This document shows positions 38,128 through 46,481 of a stretch of 56,213 nt of DNA, one piece after another; the stretch's first letter is position 1; every line of letters begins with the position of its first letter. The stretch comes from Arenimonas sp. (GTDB lineage Bacteria; Pseudomonadota; Gammaproteobacteria; Xanthomonadales; Xanthomonadaceae). Under the pieces are notes generated by a model. That model saw only the letters and a list, made by a program, of their open reading frames with translations. It did no database searches and was not told the DNA's origin. Location: assembly GCA_026398695.1 (NCBI GenBank), contig JAPLSJ010000130.1, positions 1 through 56,213 of the forward strand. Reading direction: 5' to 3'. The position numbers were made by a program, and so were the translations under genes.

Positions 38128-39582
38128 TTACTCCATCACCAGATAACCGAAGCGGCCGCCGCGCGCCACGCTCAGCACCAGTTCGCGCGGCGGGGACACC
38201 AGGGCGCTGCGGAAGGCGGGCAGGTCGGCCACGTTGGCGCGGTTCACCTGGCCGATGCGGTCGCCGGCGCGCAGGCCGCTCTCGGCCGCACGGCTGCCGG
38301 CGGCGACCTTGCTGGCCACCACGCCGATCAGGCCCTGCTGGCGGAAGCGCTCGGGCAGCTCGGTGATCGTGGCGCCGGCCAGGCGCGGATCAATCTCGCC
38401 GCCGTCGATTTCCTTGGCCTGGGCCTTGAGCACGGCCTGCACGCTCAGCTTCTGGTCGCCGCGCATCAGGTCCAGCGTCACCCGCTGGTCCACCGGCAGC
38501 AGGCCCTCGATGTTGCGCAGGGACTGGGCGCCGTCCACGCGCTCGCCGTTGGCGGCCGTGATCACGTCGCCCGGGCGCACGCCCGCCGCTTCGGCCGGCG
38601 AGCCGCGGTAGACGCGCGCCACCAGCGCGCCGCGCAGGTTGGCGGCCAGGCCCAGCTGCCTGGCGCTGAATTCGTTGATGTCCTCGCCGTCCAGGCCCAG
38701 CGAGCCGCGGCGCACTTCGCCGTAGGCCATCAGCTGGCGCATCACTTCACGGGCGAGGTTGGCCGGGATCGCGAAGCCCAGGCCGATGTTGCCGGCGGCA
38801 CTGCCCCGGGGATTGAAGCTGGCGGTGTTGATGCCCACCAGCTCGCCGTTGAGGTTGACCAGCGCGCCGCCGGAATTGCCCGGGTTGATGGAGGCGTCGG
38901 TCTGGATGAAGTTCTGGTAGCCCAGGCCCTGCAGGCCGCTGCGGCCCACGGCCGAGACGATGCCGCTGGTGACGGTCTGGCCCAGGCCGAAGGGGTTGCC
39001 CACGGCCACCACGAAGTCGCCCACGCGCAGCTGGGCCGAATCGGCCAGGTTCAGCGCCGTGAGGCCTTCGGCCGGGATGCGGATCACGGCCACGTCGGTG
39101 TCCGGGTCGGCGCCCACCAGCTCGGCTTCCAGGGTGCGGCCGTCGGCCAGGGTGACCGAGACGCCGTCGGCGTTCTCGATCACGTGGTTGTTGGTCAGCA
39201 CCAGGCCGCGCTCGGCGTCCACGATCACGCCCGAGCCCAGCGACTGCTGCATGCGCTGCTGGGGCATGCCGGGCATGCCGAACAATTCCTGCAGCGGGTT
39301 GCGCACCCGCACCACCTGGCGCGTGTAGATGTTCACCACGGCCGGGGTGACGTTTTCGAGCATGGGCGCCAGCGACGGCATCACCAGGCTGCCGTTGCCC
39401 GCCGGCAGGGCGGCCTGGGCGGCCCGGGGCAGGGCGAGGGCGGCGGCGTTGTCCAGCGCGGCCTGCGCCCGGGTAGGCGCGGCGGCCGGCACCGGCTCGG
39501 CGGGCTGGGACAGCCAGTGGCTGGCGCCGGCGCCAGCAGCGGCGGCGATCAACAGACAGGTGGCGGCGGTCATCAGGCGCAT
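38128..39582 (-). CDS. degQ: Do/DegQ family periplasmic serine endoprotease
   Basis: The 484-aa protease/chaperone has an N-terminal signal or membrane anchor (MRLMTAATCLLIAAAAGAGA). The catalytic triad is His133 (TNNHV), Asp163 (DTDVAVI) and Ser237 (GNSGG), followed by two PDZ domains (~275-365 and ~385-475). It degrades misfolded envelope proteins. GGAG precedes the ATG by 8 nt. degP or mucD would be equally fair names; there is no rpoE-rseA cluster beside it. Confidence 0.95.
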   Translation of the reverse strand: MRLMTAATCLLIAAAAGAGASHWLSQPAEPVPAAAPTRAQAALDNAAALALPRAAQAALPAGNGSLVMPSLAPMLENVTPAVVNIYTRQVVRVRNPLQELFGMPGMPQQRMQQSLGSGVIVDAERGLVLTNNHVIENADGVSVTLADGRTLEAELVGADPDTDVAVIRIPAEGLTALNLADSAQLRVGDFVVAVGNPFGLGQTVTSGIVSAVGRSGLQGLGYQNFIQTDASINPGNSGGALVNLNGELVGINTASFNPRGSAAGNIGLGFAIPANLAREVMRQLMAYGEVRRGSLGLDGEDINEFSARQLGLAANLRGALVARVYRGSPAEAAGVRPGDVITAANGERVDGAQSLRNIEGLLPVDQRVTLDLMRGDQKLSVQAVLKAQAKEIDGGEIDPRLAGATITELPERFRQQGLIGVVASKVAAGSRAAESGLRAGDRIGQVNRANVADLPAFRSALVSPPRELVLSVARGGRFGYLVME

Positions 39583-39898
39583 GCAGGGGCTCCGGAAGGT
39601 TCTGGCCCAGGTTCGGGCCGGCAATCTTGAATGAAATACCAGATGGGAACCCAACGGTGGCTGGACAAGGGGCCGGGGCGGGCCCTGCCGCCGGTCCCCC
39701 GTTGGCCCCCGCCCGCCGGCCCGAGGTCCGGCGATCGGCAGCCGGGGAATCGCGACCCCGGTCACGTTCCGGCGTGGTTCCACGGGGCCGGGAAGCGCCG
39801 GTTTATCGGGTTAAAACGCCGTTCCGGCCGATTCAGGGCAAGTCTTGGAGAGCCGTGGAACATCTTGAAGCGGCTGATATTTTCCGCGCGCCAGGCCG

Positions 39899-39927
39899 TT
39901 GACACGCCCCCAAGGGAGGGGTAGTTT
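39899..39927 (+). promoter_or_regulatory. Candidate nrdJ promoter
   Basis: A consensus -35 box TTGACA (39899-39904) is followed after 17 nt by TAGTTT (39922-39927) as a weak -10. The predicted start lies just upstream of, or in, the NrdR box, consistent with repression there. Confidence 0.5.
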
Positions 39928-39939
39928 TGGCTCCCGCCG

Positions 39940-39955
39940 CCACTACATCTTGTGT
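39940..39955 (+). promoter_or_regulatory. Candidate NrdR box
   Basis: CCACTACATCTTGTGT matches the NrdR consensus aCaCwAtATaTwGtGt at 13 of 16 positions. NrdR represses ribonucleotide reductase genes when (d)ATP is high. NrdR boxes usually come in pairs about 31 bp apart; I do not see a good second copy, which lowers confidence. Confidence 0.55.
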
Positions 39956-40131
39956 TGGGCGGCGGGGGGCGGCCCCAAGGCTTGGGGTCGCGGCAAAAGG
40001 CAAGACGCGACGGCGAGACGGCATGCAGGCAGCGGAACGGACAGCGTCCAGGCCCCGGGGTGACTCCCCGCGGACGGGCAGGCTGACCCCCGGCGCCCTG
40101 GCCGGCACGACCCGATAAGAAATCACAACAA

Positions 40132-40154
40132 GGCGCCCCCACCGATGGGGTGCC
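40132..40154 (+). promoter_or_regulatory. Hairpin adjacent to the nrdJa ribosome-binding site
   Basis: GGCGCCCC-CACCGAT-GGGGTGCC forms an 8-bp stem that ends 2 nt before GGGAGGAAGAAAGGA, the nrdJa ribosome site. It could hold the site open or be one arm of a switch with the GC-rich upstream sequence. Confidence 0.45.
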
Positions 40155-40174
40155 CCGGGAGGAAGAAAGGACTT

Positions 40175-42325
40175 ATGAGCACGGTTCGCCTGGAGGCGGT
40201 CAAGAACAGCACGGCGCAGGTCATCGAGATGCAGCCGGCATCCCAGGACATCTGGGACAAGAAGTATCGCCTCAAGACCAAGAAGGGCGATCCGGTCGAC
40301 GCGACCATCGACCACACCTACCAGCGCGTGGCCAAGGCCCTGGCCGAGGCCGAGCCGACCGCCGAGAAGCAGAAGTACTGGTACGAGCGCTTCGTCTGGG
40401 CGCTGCGCCGCGGTGCCATCCCCGCCGGCCGCATCACGTCCAATGCCGGCGCGCTCGAGCACAAGCCGGCCACCAGCACCATCAACTGCACCGTGTCGGG
40501 AATCATCACCGACTCGATGGACGACATCCTGGGCAAGGTCCACGAGGCCGGCCTGACGCTCAAGGCCGGCTGCGGCATCGGCTACGAGTTCTCCACGCTG
40601 CGCCCGCGCGGCGCCTACGTGTCCGGCGCCGGCGCCTACACCTCGGGCCCGCTGTCGTTCATGGATATCTACGACAAGATGTGCTTCACCGTCAGCTCGG
40701 CCGGCGGCCGTCGCGGCGCCCAGATGGGCACCTTCGACGTCAGCCACCCGGACGTGAAGGAATTCATCGGTGCCAAGCGCGAGGACGGCCGCCTGCGCCA
40801 GTTCAACCTCTCGCTGCTGGTCACCGACGAGTTCATGCAGGCCGTCGAGAAAGACACCGACTGGCCGCTGGTGTTCCCGGTGAACATCAAGGAAAAGAAC
40901 GAGATCGACGTCGACGACCCCAAGCAGGTCATCTGGCGCGACTGGCCGCACAGCAACAACTACGTCACCCGCGAAGACGGCATGGTGGCCTGCAAGATCT
41001 ACGGCCACATCCGCGCGCAGATGCTGTGGAACCGCATCATGGCGTCCACGTATGACTTCGCCGAGCCGGGCTTCATCCTGATCGACCGCGTCAACGAGAT
41101 GAACAACAACTGGTGGTGCGAGAACATCCGCGCCACCAACCCGTGCGGCGAGCAGCCGCTGCCGCCGTATGGCGCCTGCCTGCTGGGCTCGATCAACCTC
41201 ACCACCTTCGTGCGCGACCCCTTCACCGACCAGGCGCGTTTCGACTGGGAGGAATACAAGGAAGTGGTGCGCGTGTTCACCCGCATGCTCGACAACGTGG
41301 TGGAGATCAACGGCCTGCCGCTGGAACAGCAGCGCAACGAGATCATGCGCAAGCGCCGCCACGGCATGGGCTTCCTGGGCCTGGGCAGCACGGTCACCAT
41401 GCTGCGCATGAAGTACGGCGAGAAGGATTCGGTCGCGTTCACCGAGCAGGTGAGCCGCGAGATGGCCGTGGCCGGCTGGGAAGTCGCGCTGGCCCTGGGC
41501 AAGGAAAAGGGCCCGGCGCCGATCATGGACGAGGACTTCACCGTCACCGCCGAGATGCTGCGCAAGCGCCCGGAAATGAAGAAGGACGGCTGGAAGGTCG
41601 GCCAGGTGATCAAGGGCCGCCAGCTGCACGCCAAGTATTCGCGCTACATGCAGCGCGTGGCCGAAGTGGCGCCTGAACTGGTGGCCGAGCTGGCCGAGGC
41701 CGGCGCCCGCTTCACCCACCACAGCTCCATCGCGCCCACCGGCACCATCAGCCTGAGCCTGGCCAACAACGCCAGCAACGGCATCGAGCCGTCGTTCGCC
41801 CACCACTACAGCCGCAACGTGATCCGCGAAGGCAAGAAGTCCAAGGAAAAGGTCGAGGTCTTCAGCTACGAGCTGCTGGCCTACCGCACCCTGGTGAACG
41901 CCGACGCCATGCCGTTCAGCACCGACGAAGCCACCCGCCTGCCGGACTACTTCATCTCGGCCGACGACATCACGCCCAAGGCGCACGTGGACATCCAGGC
42001 GGCCAGCCAGAAGTGGATCGACTCGTCCATTTCCAAGACCGCGAACGTCCCCACGGATTACCCGTACGAGGACTTCAAGGACATCTACATGTACGCCCAC
42101 AAGCAGGGCCTGAAGGGCTGCACGACGTTCCGCTTCAACCCGGCCGCCTTCCAGGGCGTGCTGGTGAAGGAAGCCGACCTGGAAAACACCACCTACCGCT
42201 TCGAACTCGAGGACGGCACGATGGTGGAAGCCAAGGGCAACGACGAAATCGAATACGACGGCGAGCTGCACAGCGCTGCCAACCTGTTCGATGCGCTCAA
42301 GGAAGGCTACTACGGCAAGTTCTGA
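40175..42325 (+). CDS. nrdJ: Class II (adenosylcobalamin-dependent) ribonucleotide reductase, catalytic part NrdJa
   Basis: The 716-aa enzyme reduces ribonucleoside diphosphates using a radical generated from adenosylcobalamin. The active site is intact: Asn322, thiyl-radical Cys324 and Glu326 in NPCGE, the redox partner Cys335 (GACLLGS), and Cys105 (NCTVSG). Spacing from Cys324 to Cys335 equals that of Lactobacillus Cys408/Cys419. There is no N-terminal ATP-cone. The C-terminal swinging Cys tail is missing from this chain and is supplied by nrdJb downstream, so this is the split form known in Pseudomonas. It needs no oxygen. Confidence 0.95.
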   Translation: MSTVRLEAVKNSTAQVIEMQPASQDIWDKKYRLKTKKGDPVDATIDHTYQRVAKALAEAEPTAEKQKYWYERFVWALRRGAIPAGRITSNAGALEHKPATSTINCTVSGIITDSMDDILGKVHEAGLTLKAGCGIGYEFSTLRPRGAYVSGAGAYTSGPLSFMDIYDKMCFTVSSAGGRRGAQMGTFDVSHPDVKEFIGAKREDGRLRQFNLSLLVTDEFMQAVEKDTDWPLVFPVNIKEKNEIDVDDPKQVIWRDWPHSNNYVTREDGMVACKIYGHIRAQMLWNRIMASTYDFAEPGFILIDRVNEMNNNWWCENIRATNPCGEQPLPPYGACLLGSINLTTFVRDPFTDQARFDWEEYKEVVRVFTRMLDNVVEINGLPLEQQRNEIMRKRRHGMGFLGLGSTVTMLRMKYGEKDSVAFTEQVSREMAVAGWEVALALGKEKGPAPIMDEDFTVTAEMLRKRPEMKKDGWKVGQVIKGRQLHAKYSRYMQRVAEVAPELVAELAEAGARFTHHSSIAPTGTISLSLANNASNGIEPSFAHHYSRNVIREGKKSKEKVEVFSYELLAYRTLVNADAMPFSTDEATRLPDYFISADDITPKAHVDIQAASQKWIDSSISKTANVPTDYPYEDFKDIYMYAHKQGLKGCTTFRFNPAAFQGVLVKEADLENTTYRFELEDGTMVEAKGNDEIEYDGELHSAANLFDALKEGYYGKF

Positions 42326-42333
42326 GCCGGGCG

Positions 42334-42411
42334 GCGCGCGCCACGGCGCGCGCAACCGGGCCCGGTTCGCGGTAAGTTGGCAAGGCCCGCGGCATCTGCC
42401 GCGGTTTCATT
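42334..42411 (+). repeat. Three consecutive hairpins between nrdJa and the histone-like gene
   Basis: GCGCGCGCC/GGCGCGCGC (42334-42353), the palindrome AACCGGGCCCGGTT (42354-42367), and CCGCGGCA-TC-TGCCGCGG followed by TTTCATT (42387-42411) lie in a 101-nt gap. The last resembles a weak intrinsic terminator and may reduce or process the downstream message. Confidence 0.5.
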
Positions 42412-42426
42412 GACGAGGAGAGCGGT

Positions 42427-42948
42427 ATGAGCAACGGCAACGGTGTCACGGCGGCCATTTCCAGTGCCGCTGGAAGCGTCAGCGACAAGGCCTCTGAAAT
42501 CGGCGGCGCCATCGCCGACCAGGCCAACAAGGTGATGAAGGCGGCCAAGAAGAAGGCGGCCCCGGCGATCAAGCGCGCCAAGGCCGAAATCAAGAAGGCC
42601 GAGAAGTCCGATACCGGCAAGGCGGTCAAGAAGGCCGTGGCCGGCGCCAAGAAGAAGGCGGCGGCGGCGGTGAAGGCGGTCAAGGCCAAGGTCGGCGGCG
42701 CCAAGAAGGCGGCCCCGAAGAAGAAGGCCGCGGCCAAGAAGGCCGTCGCCAAGAAGCCGGCAGCCAAGAAGGCGGCCAAGAAGGCCGTCAGGAAGGCTGC
42801 ACCGAAGAAGGCTGCACCCAAGAAGGCCGCTGCCAAGAAGGCGCCGGCCCGCAAGAAACCGGCCGCCAAGAAAGCAGCCGCGAAGAAGGTCGCCAAGAAG
42901 CCGGCGGCCCGCAAGACGACCGCCCGAAAGGTTGCCAGGAAGCGCTAA
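42427..42948 (+). CDS. Histone H1-like Lys/Ala-rich nucleoid protein
   Basis: The 173-aa protein has a ~35-residue N-terminal part ([20 protein letters not shown]..) and then a long Lys/Ala/Pro tail of [13 protein letters not shown] repeats; about 50 of 173 residues are Lys. The tail resembles eukaryotic H1 C-termini and bacterial AlgP/Hc1-like proteins that bind DNA non-specifically. Nearly all Lys codons are AAG. GAGGAG precedes the ATG by 6 nt. It is encoded between the two reductase genes on the same strand, so it is probably co-expressed with dNTP synthesis. The low-complexity tail may vary in length between strains. Confidence 0.88.
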   Translation: MSNGNGVTAAISSAAGSVSDKASEIGGAIADQANKVMKAAKKKAAPAIKRAKAEIKKAEKSDTGKAVKKAVAGAKKKAAAAVKAVKAKVGGAKKAAPKKKAAAKKAVAKKPAAKKAAKKAVRKAAPKKAAPKKAAAKKAPARKKPAAKKAAAKKVAKKPAARKTTARKVARKR

Positions 42949-42979
42949 AGCCTGAGGCTGTCCCGATGTGACACCCCGT

Positions 42980-43004
42980 CCCCCCGCCGCTGTGCGGCGG
43001 GGGG
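42980..43004 (+). repeat. Strong hairpin between the histone-like gene and nrdJb
   Basis: CCCCCCGCCGC-TGT-GCGGCGGGGGG has perfect 11-bp arms and no T-tract. It may protect a processed 3' end of the upstream message or attenuate nrdJb rather than terminate fully. Confidence 0.55.
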
Positions 43005-43050
43005 CTCCGGGCGAAACCCCCTCCGAATTCCGATAAGCAAAAAGAAAAGC

Positions 43051-43848
43051 ATGGCCATCAAGATCAGCAAGAAAATCAAGAGCTACAGCGTCCAGAAGCC
43101 CGAAGACAAAGCCAAGGAAGCCGCCGCGCCCGTCGCCGCGCCCGTGGCCGCCGTCGTCGAGTTCGCCGGCGCCGACATCATCCAGATGCACGAGAAGGTC
43201 GAGCGCCCGGAAGTGCTGATCGGCAACACCTACAAGATCAAATCGCCGCTGGTCGAGCACGCGATGTACGTCACCATCAACGACATCGTGCTGAACCCGG
43301 GCACCGAGCACGAGCTGCGCCGTCCGTTCGAAGTGTTCATCAACTCCAAGAACATGGACCACTTCCAGTGGATCGTGGCCCTGACCCGCATCATGAGCGC
43401 CGTGTTCCGCAAGGGCGGCGACGTCACCTTCCTGGTGGACGAGATGAAGGCGGTGTTCGACCCGCGCGGCGGCTACTTCAAGGCCGGCGGCGTGTACATG
43501 CCGTCGATCGTGGCCGAGATCGGCTCCGTCGTGGAAGAGCACCTGAAGTCGATCGGCATGATCATCGACCCCGAGCTCAGCGACGCCCAGCGCCAGCTGA
43601 TCGCCGAGAAGCGCGCGGCGTACGAGAACCGCGCAAAAAAAAAGTCTGAATCCAGCAGTCTGAGCGGCGACGTCGCCGGAGCCGGCACCGACAGCGCCAA
43701 CCGCGCTGACGAGGCGGTGCAGGTTACCGGCGACGGCGCCTCTTTCCCGCCGAGCGCGACGATGTGCTTCAAGTGCAACACCAAGGCCACCGTGATCATG
43801 GATGGCTGCGCGACTTGCCTGAATTGTGGCTACAGCAAGTGCGGCTGA
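43051..43848 (+). CDS. nrdJb: NrdJb: second part of the split class II ribonucleotide reductase
   Basis: The 265-aa protein has a basic N-terminus, then a TSCPD-type domain (~50-180: [37 protein letters not shown]). A hydrophilic linker leads to a C-terminal Cys tail, [21 protein letters not shown], identical in style to the redox tail of one-chain NrdJ enzymes. It re-reduces the active-site disulfide of NrdJa. A run of nine A's at 43635-43643 (Ala-Lys-Lys-Lys, residues 195-198) precedes the linker; slippage there would cut off the Cys tail. The leader is A-rich without a clear Shine-Dalgarno site. Confidence 0.92.
   Translation: MAIKISKKIKSYSVQKPEDKAKEAAAPVAAPVAAVVEFAGADIIQMHEKVERPEVLIGNTYKIKSPLVEHAMYVTINDIVLNPGTEHELRRPFEVFINSKNMDHFQWIVALTRIMSAVFRKGGDVTFLVDEMKAVFDPRGGYFKAGGVYMPSIVAEIGSVVEEHLKSIGMIIDPELSDAQRQLIAEKRAAYENRAKKKSESSSLSGDVAGAGTDSANRADEAVQVTGDGASFPPSATMCFKCNTKATVIMDGCATCLNCGYSKCG
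43635..43643 (+). other. A9 slippery run (possible -1 frameshift or slippage site)
   Basis: The A9-G sequence contains the classic heptamer A-AAA-AAG in the zero frame. A -1 shift gives GTC TGA at once, and a +1 shift stops at TGA after six more codons. Either would give a ~199-204-aa NrdJb lacking all tail cysteines. The GGCGACGTCGCC dyad at 43665-43676 is about 20 nt downstream, further than a typical stimulator. Confidence 0.4.
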
Positions 43849-43874
43849 TGGCGGCTTGATACCTGCTTCCTGGC

Positions 43875-43903
43875 AAGCCCGGCATTCGCCGGGCTTTGTC
43901 TTT
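43875..43903 (+). terminator. Intrinsic terminator of the nrdJ operon
   Basis: AAGCCCGGC-ATTC-GCCGGGCTT is followed by TGTCTTT, 27 nt after the nrdJb stop. Confidence 0.85.
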
Positions 43904-44042
43904 GTGAGAGCCGGGTGCGCAATGGCCAGGGTCGCCTTGCCCCCGGCGATTCAACCCAGGCCCCGGTGCGCGATGCGCCATCATGGGGGTCGTGTGGACG
44001 AGGCCTGCCACTGAGGCGCGGCAGGCTTTGTCGGCGAGCCTG

Positions 44043-44708
44043 TCATCGCGCCGTTGGATTGCCCCACATCACCAGCCCCGCCAGCACGTACCAAACGCAG
44101 TGCGCCACCACGACCGCGCCCATGCCCATCACGTCCAGGTGGAACAGGCCCAGGGCGAAGGCGCCGCACGTGACCAGCGCCATCAGCACGCCGTAGCCCG
44201 CGGCCAGCCGCGCCAGCGTGCCGGGCACCCGCCACAGATCCAGCGACCATGCGGCGATGCCGCCGCACATCGCGAACACGCCGAATCCGGCGAGCGTCTG
44301 GTTCAGCGCCCAGGTCAGGGGAACTACGCGCACGGCATCGTCCACGGCTTCCAAGCCGCCGGCCAGCGCGCGCGCCGCCAGGCTATCCACTGCGAAGCCG
44401 TTGATGAGGGCCGCGCCGATCATCGCCAGCGCGCCCAGCCCGTAAATCTTCACCGCGATGCGCACCGCGCCGCGGCCGCCGCGTGCCTGCGACCATGCGT
44501 CCAGCGCCAGCCATATCGCCACCACCGTGGCGATCATCGCCGCATGCACGCCGCGGCTGAGGCCGCCCACGCGGGCCATCTCGCTCATCCATTCGGCGCC
44601 GGTGCTGCCGTGGGCGGTGGGGTGGTGCGACATGGCCAGCACGGCCAGCGCGCTGGCGCTGACCAAGGTGGCGCCGGCGATCCTGAGAGTGCGCGTGGAA
44701 TCGGTCAT
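44043..44708 (-). CDS. Multi-pass membrane protein, function unknown
   Basis: I do not recognise this 221-aa protein. It has about six hydrophobic helices with short loops and a His-rich outside loop (MSHHPTAHGSTGAEWMSEM) after the first helix. No known catalytic motif is seen. It is divergent from a TetR regulator with a candidate operator between them, so it is the likely target of that regulator. Confidence 0.75.
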   Translation of the reverse strand: MTDSTRTLRIAGATLVSASALAVLAMSHHPTAHGSTGAEWMSEMARVGGLSRGVHAAMIATVVAIWLALDAWSQARGGRGAVRIAVKIYGLGALAMIGAALINGFAVDSLAARALAGGLEAVDDAVRVVPLTWALNQTLAGFGVFAMCGGIAAWSLDLWRVPGTLARLAAGYGVLMALVTCGAFALGLFHLDVMGMGAVVVAHCVWYVLAGLVMWGNPTAR

Positions 44709-44761
44709 GGCGGGGCCTCGAGGGAAGTGGGCCCACGATAGCGGCAGGGCCACGCCACTTT

Positions 44762-44787
44762 CCGGACATCGCGCGCCGACTGTCCGG
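44762..44787. promoter_or_regulatory. Candidate TetR operator
   Basis: CCGGACA-N12-TGTCCGG (arms 44762-44768 and 44781-44787) is an inverted repeat in the divergent gap. It overlaps the expected -35 position of the tetR promoter (-10 GACAAT at 44800-44805). Confidence 0.5.
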
Positions 44788-44813
44788 CGGGCCGCGTGTG
44801 ACAATCCCGATCC

Positions 44814-45392
44814 ATGAGCACCGCCCACGACGCCGTCGATCCCCGCAAGCGCCGCACGCGCGAGGCGCTGCTGCAGGCCTTCGGCGCGCTGGTGGTGGAC
44901 CGGCGCTACCACGACATCCGCATTGCCGACGTGCTGGCCAAGGCCGGCGTCAGCCGCTCCACTTTCTACGAACATTTCGCCAGCAAGGACGCGCTGCTGG
45001 CCGCCAGCATCGAGGGGCCGTTCTCGATCCTGGCCAGCCTGCTGGGCGAACATTCGCTGCCGCGGGTGCAGTCGTTGCTCGAACACTTCTGGGAAAACCG
45101 CAGCCTGGCCCGCACGCTGTTCCAGGGCGCGGGCAACCGCCCGGTGCGCGCCACGATGGTGGCCGTGGTGGAGCGCCAGCTCAGGCGCGACCCCGGCCCG
45201 CGCCTGCGCGTGCCGCCGCGACTGGCGGCGCACGCCATCGCTGACGCGCTGCTGTCGCCCATCGTGGCGTGGTTGAACGGCGAGGCCGCATGTTCGGCCG
45301 CCGACCTTGCGCTGGCGCTGCAGGCCACGGCGGCGGCGATGCTGGACGCGCTGTCGCTGGGCGGGCGGACGAACGCCGCGCCGGGGCTTTAA
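44814..45392 (+). CDS. TetR/AcrR family transcriptional regulator
   Basis: The 192-aa protein has the TetR helix-turn-helix in residues ~12-58 (TREALLQAFGALVVDRRYHDIRIADVLAKAGVSRSTFYEHFASKDAL). A mostly helical ligand-binding domain of about 130 residues follows. The ligand is unknown. A -10-like GACAAT ends 8 nt before the ATG, so the leader is very short. Divergence from 44043-44708 suggests it represses that gene and itself. Confidence 0.92.
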   Translation: MSTAHDAVDPRKRRTREALLQAFGALVVDRRYHDIRIADVLAKAGVSRSTFYEHFASKDALLAASIEGPFSILASLLGEHSLPRVQSLLEHFWENRSLARTLFQGAGNRPVRATMVAVVERQLRRDPGPRLRVPPRLAAHAIADALLSPIVAWLNGEAACSAADLALALQATAAAMLDALSLGGRTNAAPGL

Positions 45393-45464
45393 CGGCGTTT
45401 GAATACATCCCGGCGAGAATCCGGATAAATAACGGTCGTCGCCCAACCCGACCCGGAGCAAACC

Positions 45465-45767
45465 ATGCGCGCGCTGTCGCTGATTCTGGTACCCGCCCTG
45501 ATTGTCGCCGTGCACACCTTCGCGCTGCTGCAGGGACGGCGCGGAGGCTCGCGGGTCCGCAACGTCACATTCTGGTCGGGACTGCTGGGGCTGGCCTCGA
45601 TGGTGTCGGTGCCGCTGTTGTTCTTCCTCGCCGGCCCGCTGCCGGTGGTGGGGCCGGTGAACGACGGCTTCGCATCCGCTTTCAACGTCGCCCTGGTCGC
45701 GGCCGGTGCCTTGGTGCTGTCGTCGCTGGGGCTGGGCACCTTTTCGGCCCTTCGCCGTCCGCAATGA
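45465..45767 (+). CDS. Small membrane protein, function unknown
   Basis: The 100-aa protein has three hydrophobic helices (about 4-22, 37-57 and 70-92) with a basic loop QGRRGGSRVRN after the first. A good GGAG lies 6 nt before the ATG, which supports it as a real gene. It does not belong to a family I know. Its stop lies close to the convergent XRE gene. Confidence 0.65.
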   Translation: MRALSLILVPALIVAVHTFALLQGRRGGSRVRNVTFWSGLLGLASMVSVPLLFFLAGPLPVVGPVNDGFASAFNVALVAAGALVLSSLGLGTFSALRRPQ

Positions 45768-45825
45768 GCCAAACGCGGGGGCTGGCACTCAGCCGCCGCA
45801 GGTGATCACGGCGCCGTCGTCCAGC

Positions 45826-46017
45826 TCAGTCGGGCTGGAAGATGACCTCGATCGGCGCCTCGAACAGCCGGGCGATCTTGAACGCCAGCGGCAGGCTGGG
45901 GTCGTATTTTCCGGTCTCGATGGCGTTGACCGTCTGCCGCGAAACCTCCAGCAGGTCGGCCAGGTGCGCCTGCGACCAGTCTCGCTCGGCGCGAAGCACG
46001 CGCAGTCGGTTGTTCAC
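45826..46017 (-). CDS. XRE-family helix-turn-helix regulator (YozG-like)
   Basis: The 63-aa protein is a bare Cro/CI-type helix-turn-helix domain: WSQAHLADLLEVSRQTVNAI with the typical ETGKYDPSLPLAFKIARLF continuation. It has no sensor domain. It is encoded 34 nt downstream of a small membrane protein, a common pairing in which the membrane protein may sequester or signal to the regulator. Confidence 0.93.
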   Translation of the reverse strand: MNNRLRVLRAERDWSQAHLADLLEVSRQTVNAIETGKYDPSLPLAFKIARLFEAPIEVIFQPD

Positions 46018-46051
46018 GGCGTCGTCCCGCCCGGGCCAGGCTGGTTGCGCA

Positions 46052-46444
46052 TCACGCCGTCTGCCGCGACATCTGCCAATAGCGGACCAAGAAGATGGCG
46101 CAGAAGGTCGGCAGCACCAGCACCGCCGGGAACGGCGGCAGGCCCGCCATCTCCATGAAGGTCCACGAGAACACCAGCAGGCTGGTCAGCAGGCCGGCGA
46201 TGCCGCCGGACTCGAAGTGCTGGCGGCGTTGCATTTCATCCAGGGACGAAACGTGGCGCACCAGTTCGACGATGGCCCAGCCCAGGGGCAGCAGGGGCAT
46301 CAGCGCGAGCGCCACGCGCGTGGCCACGGAGTCGGCGCCGCGGATCTGCGGGATCATCACCATCAGCGCGATCACGTACAGGCCCATGGGCGGGGCGAAA
46401 CGCTTGGCGAAACGGCGATGGGCGGCGTTGTCATCGGTGTCCAT
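46052..46444 (-). CDS. Four-helix membrane protein paired with the XRE regulator
   Basis: The 130-aa protein has four hydrophobic helices (about 20-35, 40-60, 80-98 and 103-122). Between the second and third is a conserved-looking cytoplasmic loop, RHVSSLDEMQRRQHFESGG, of the type seen in other proteins encoded next to YozG-like regulators. Function unknown. The promoter upstream has a consensus -35 box and repeated CTTTAC motifs. ATG 46444 was chosen over an upstream in-frame start because the earlier residues look like leader sequence. Confidence 0.78.
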   Translation of the reverse strand: MDTDDNAAHRRFAKRFAPPMGLYVIALMVMIPQIRGADSVATRVALALMPLLPLGWAIVELVRHVSSLDEMQRRQHFESGGIAGLLTSLLVFSWTFMEMAGLPPFPAVLVLPTFCAIFLVRYWQMSRQTA

Positions 46445-46481
46445 GGTTCGGTTCCGGGAAGGGCTGGGGGTCGGTGGGAAA

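Larger units (their letters stand above)
39583..40174 (+). promoter_or_regulatory. 592-bp divergent regulatory gap, with nrdJ leader
   Basis: This gap separates degQ (minus) from nrdJa (plus) and holds no gene I can support. From ~39935 onward it is the probable 5' leader of nrdJa (about 240 nt), rich in hairpins. GGCCCCAAG/CTTGGGGTC is at 39971-39989, and GGCGCCCC-N7-GGGGTGCC at 40132-40154 ends right at the ribosome site GGGAGG. I found no B12-box, so a standard cobalamin riboswitch is not evident. Confidence 0.6.

Noticed and set aside
39930..40174. Cobalamin riboswitch upstream of the B12-dependent reductase
   Set aside because: I looked for the conserved B12-box and its kissing-loop layout and did not see it. 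The leader is structured but not recognisably of this class; only a covariance search can settle it.
42427..42948. Low-complexity artefact instead of a gene (histone-like repeats)
   Set aside because: It has a good ribosome site, a distinct non-repetitive N-terminus and strong AAG codon preference, and H1-like proteins of this kind are common in xanthomonads, so I kept it as a real gene.
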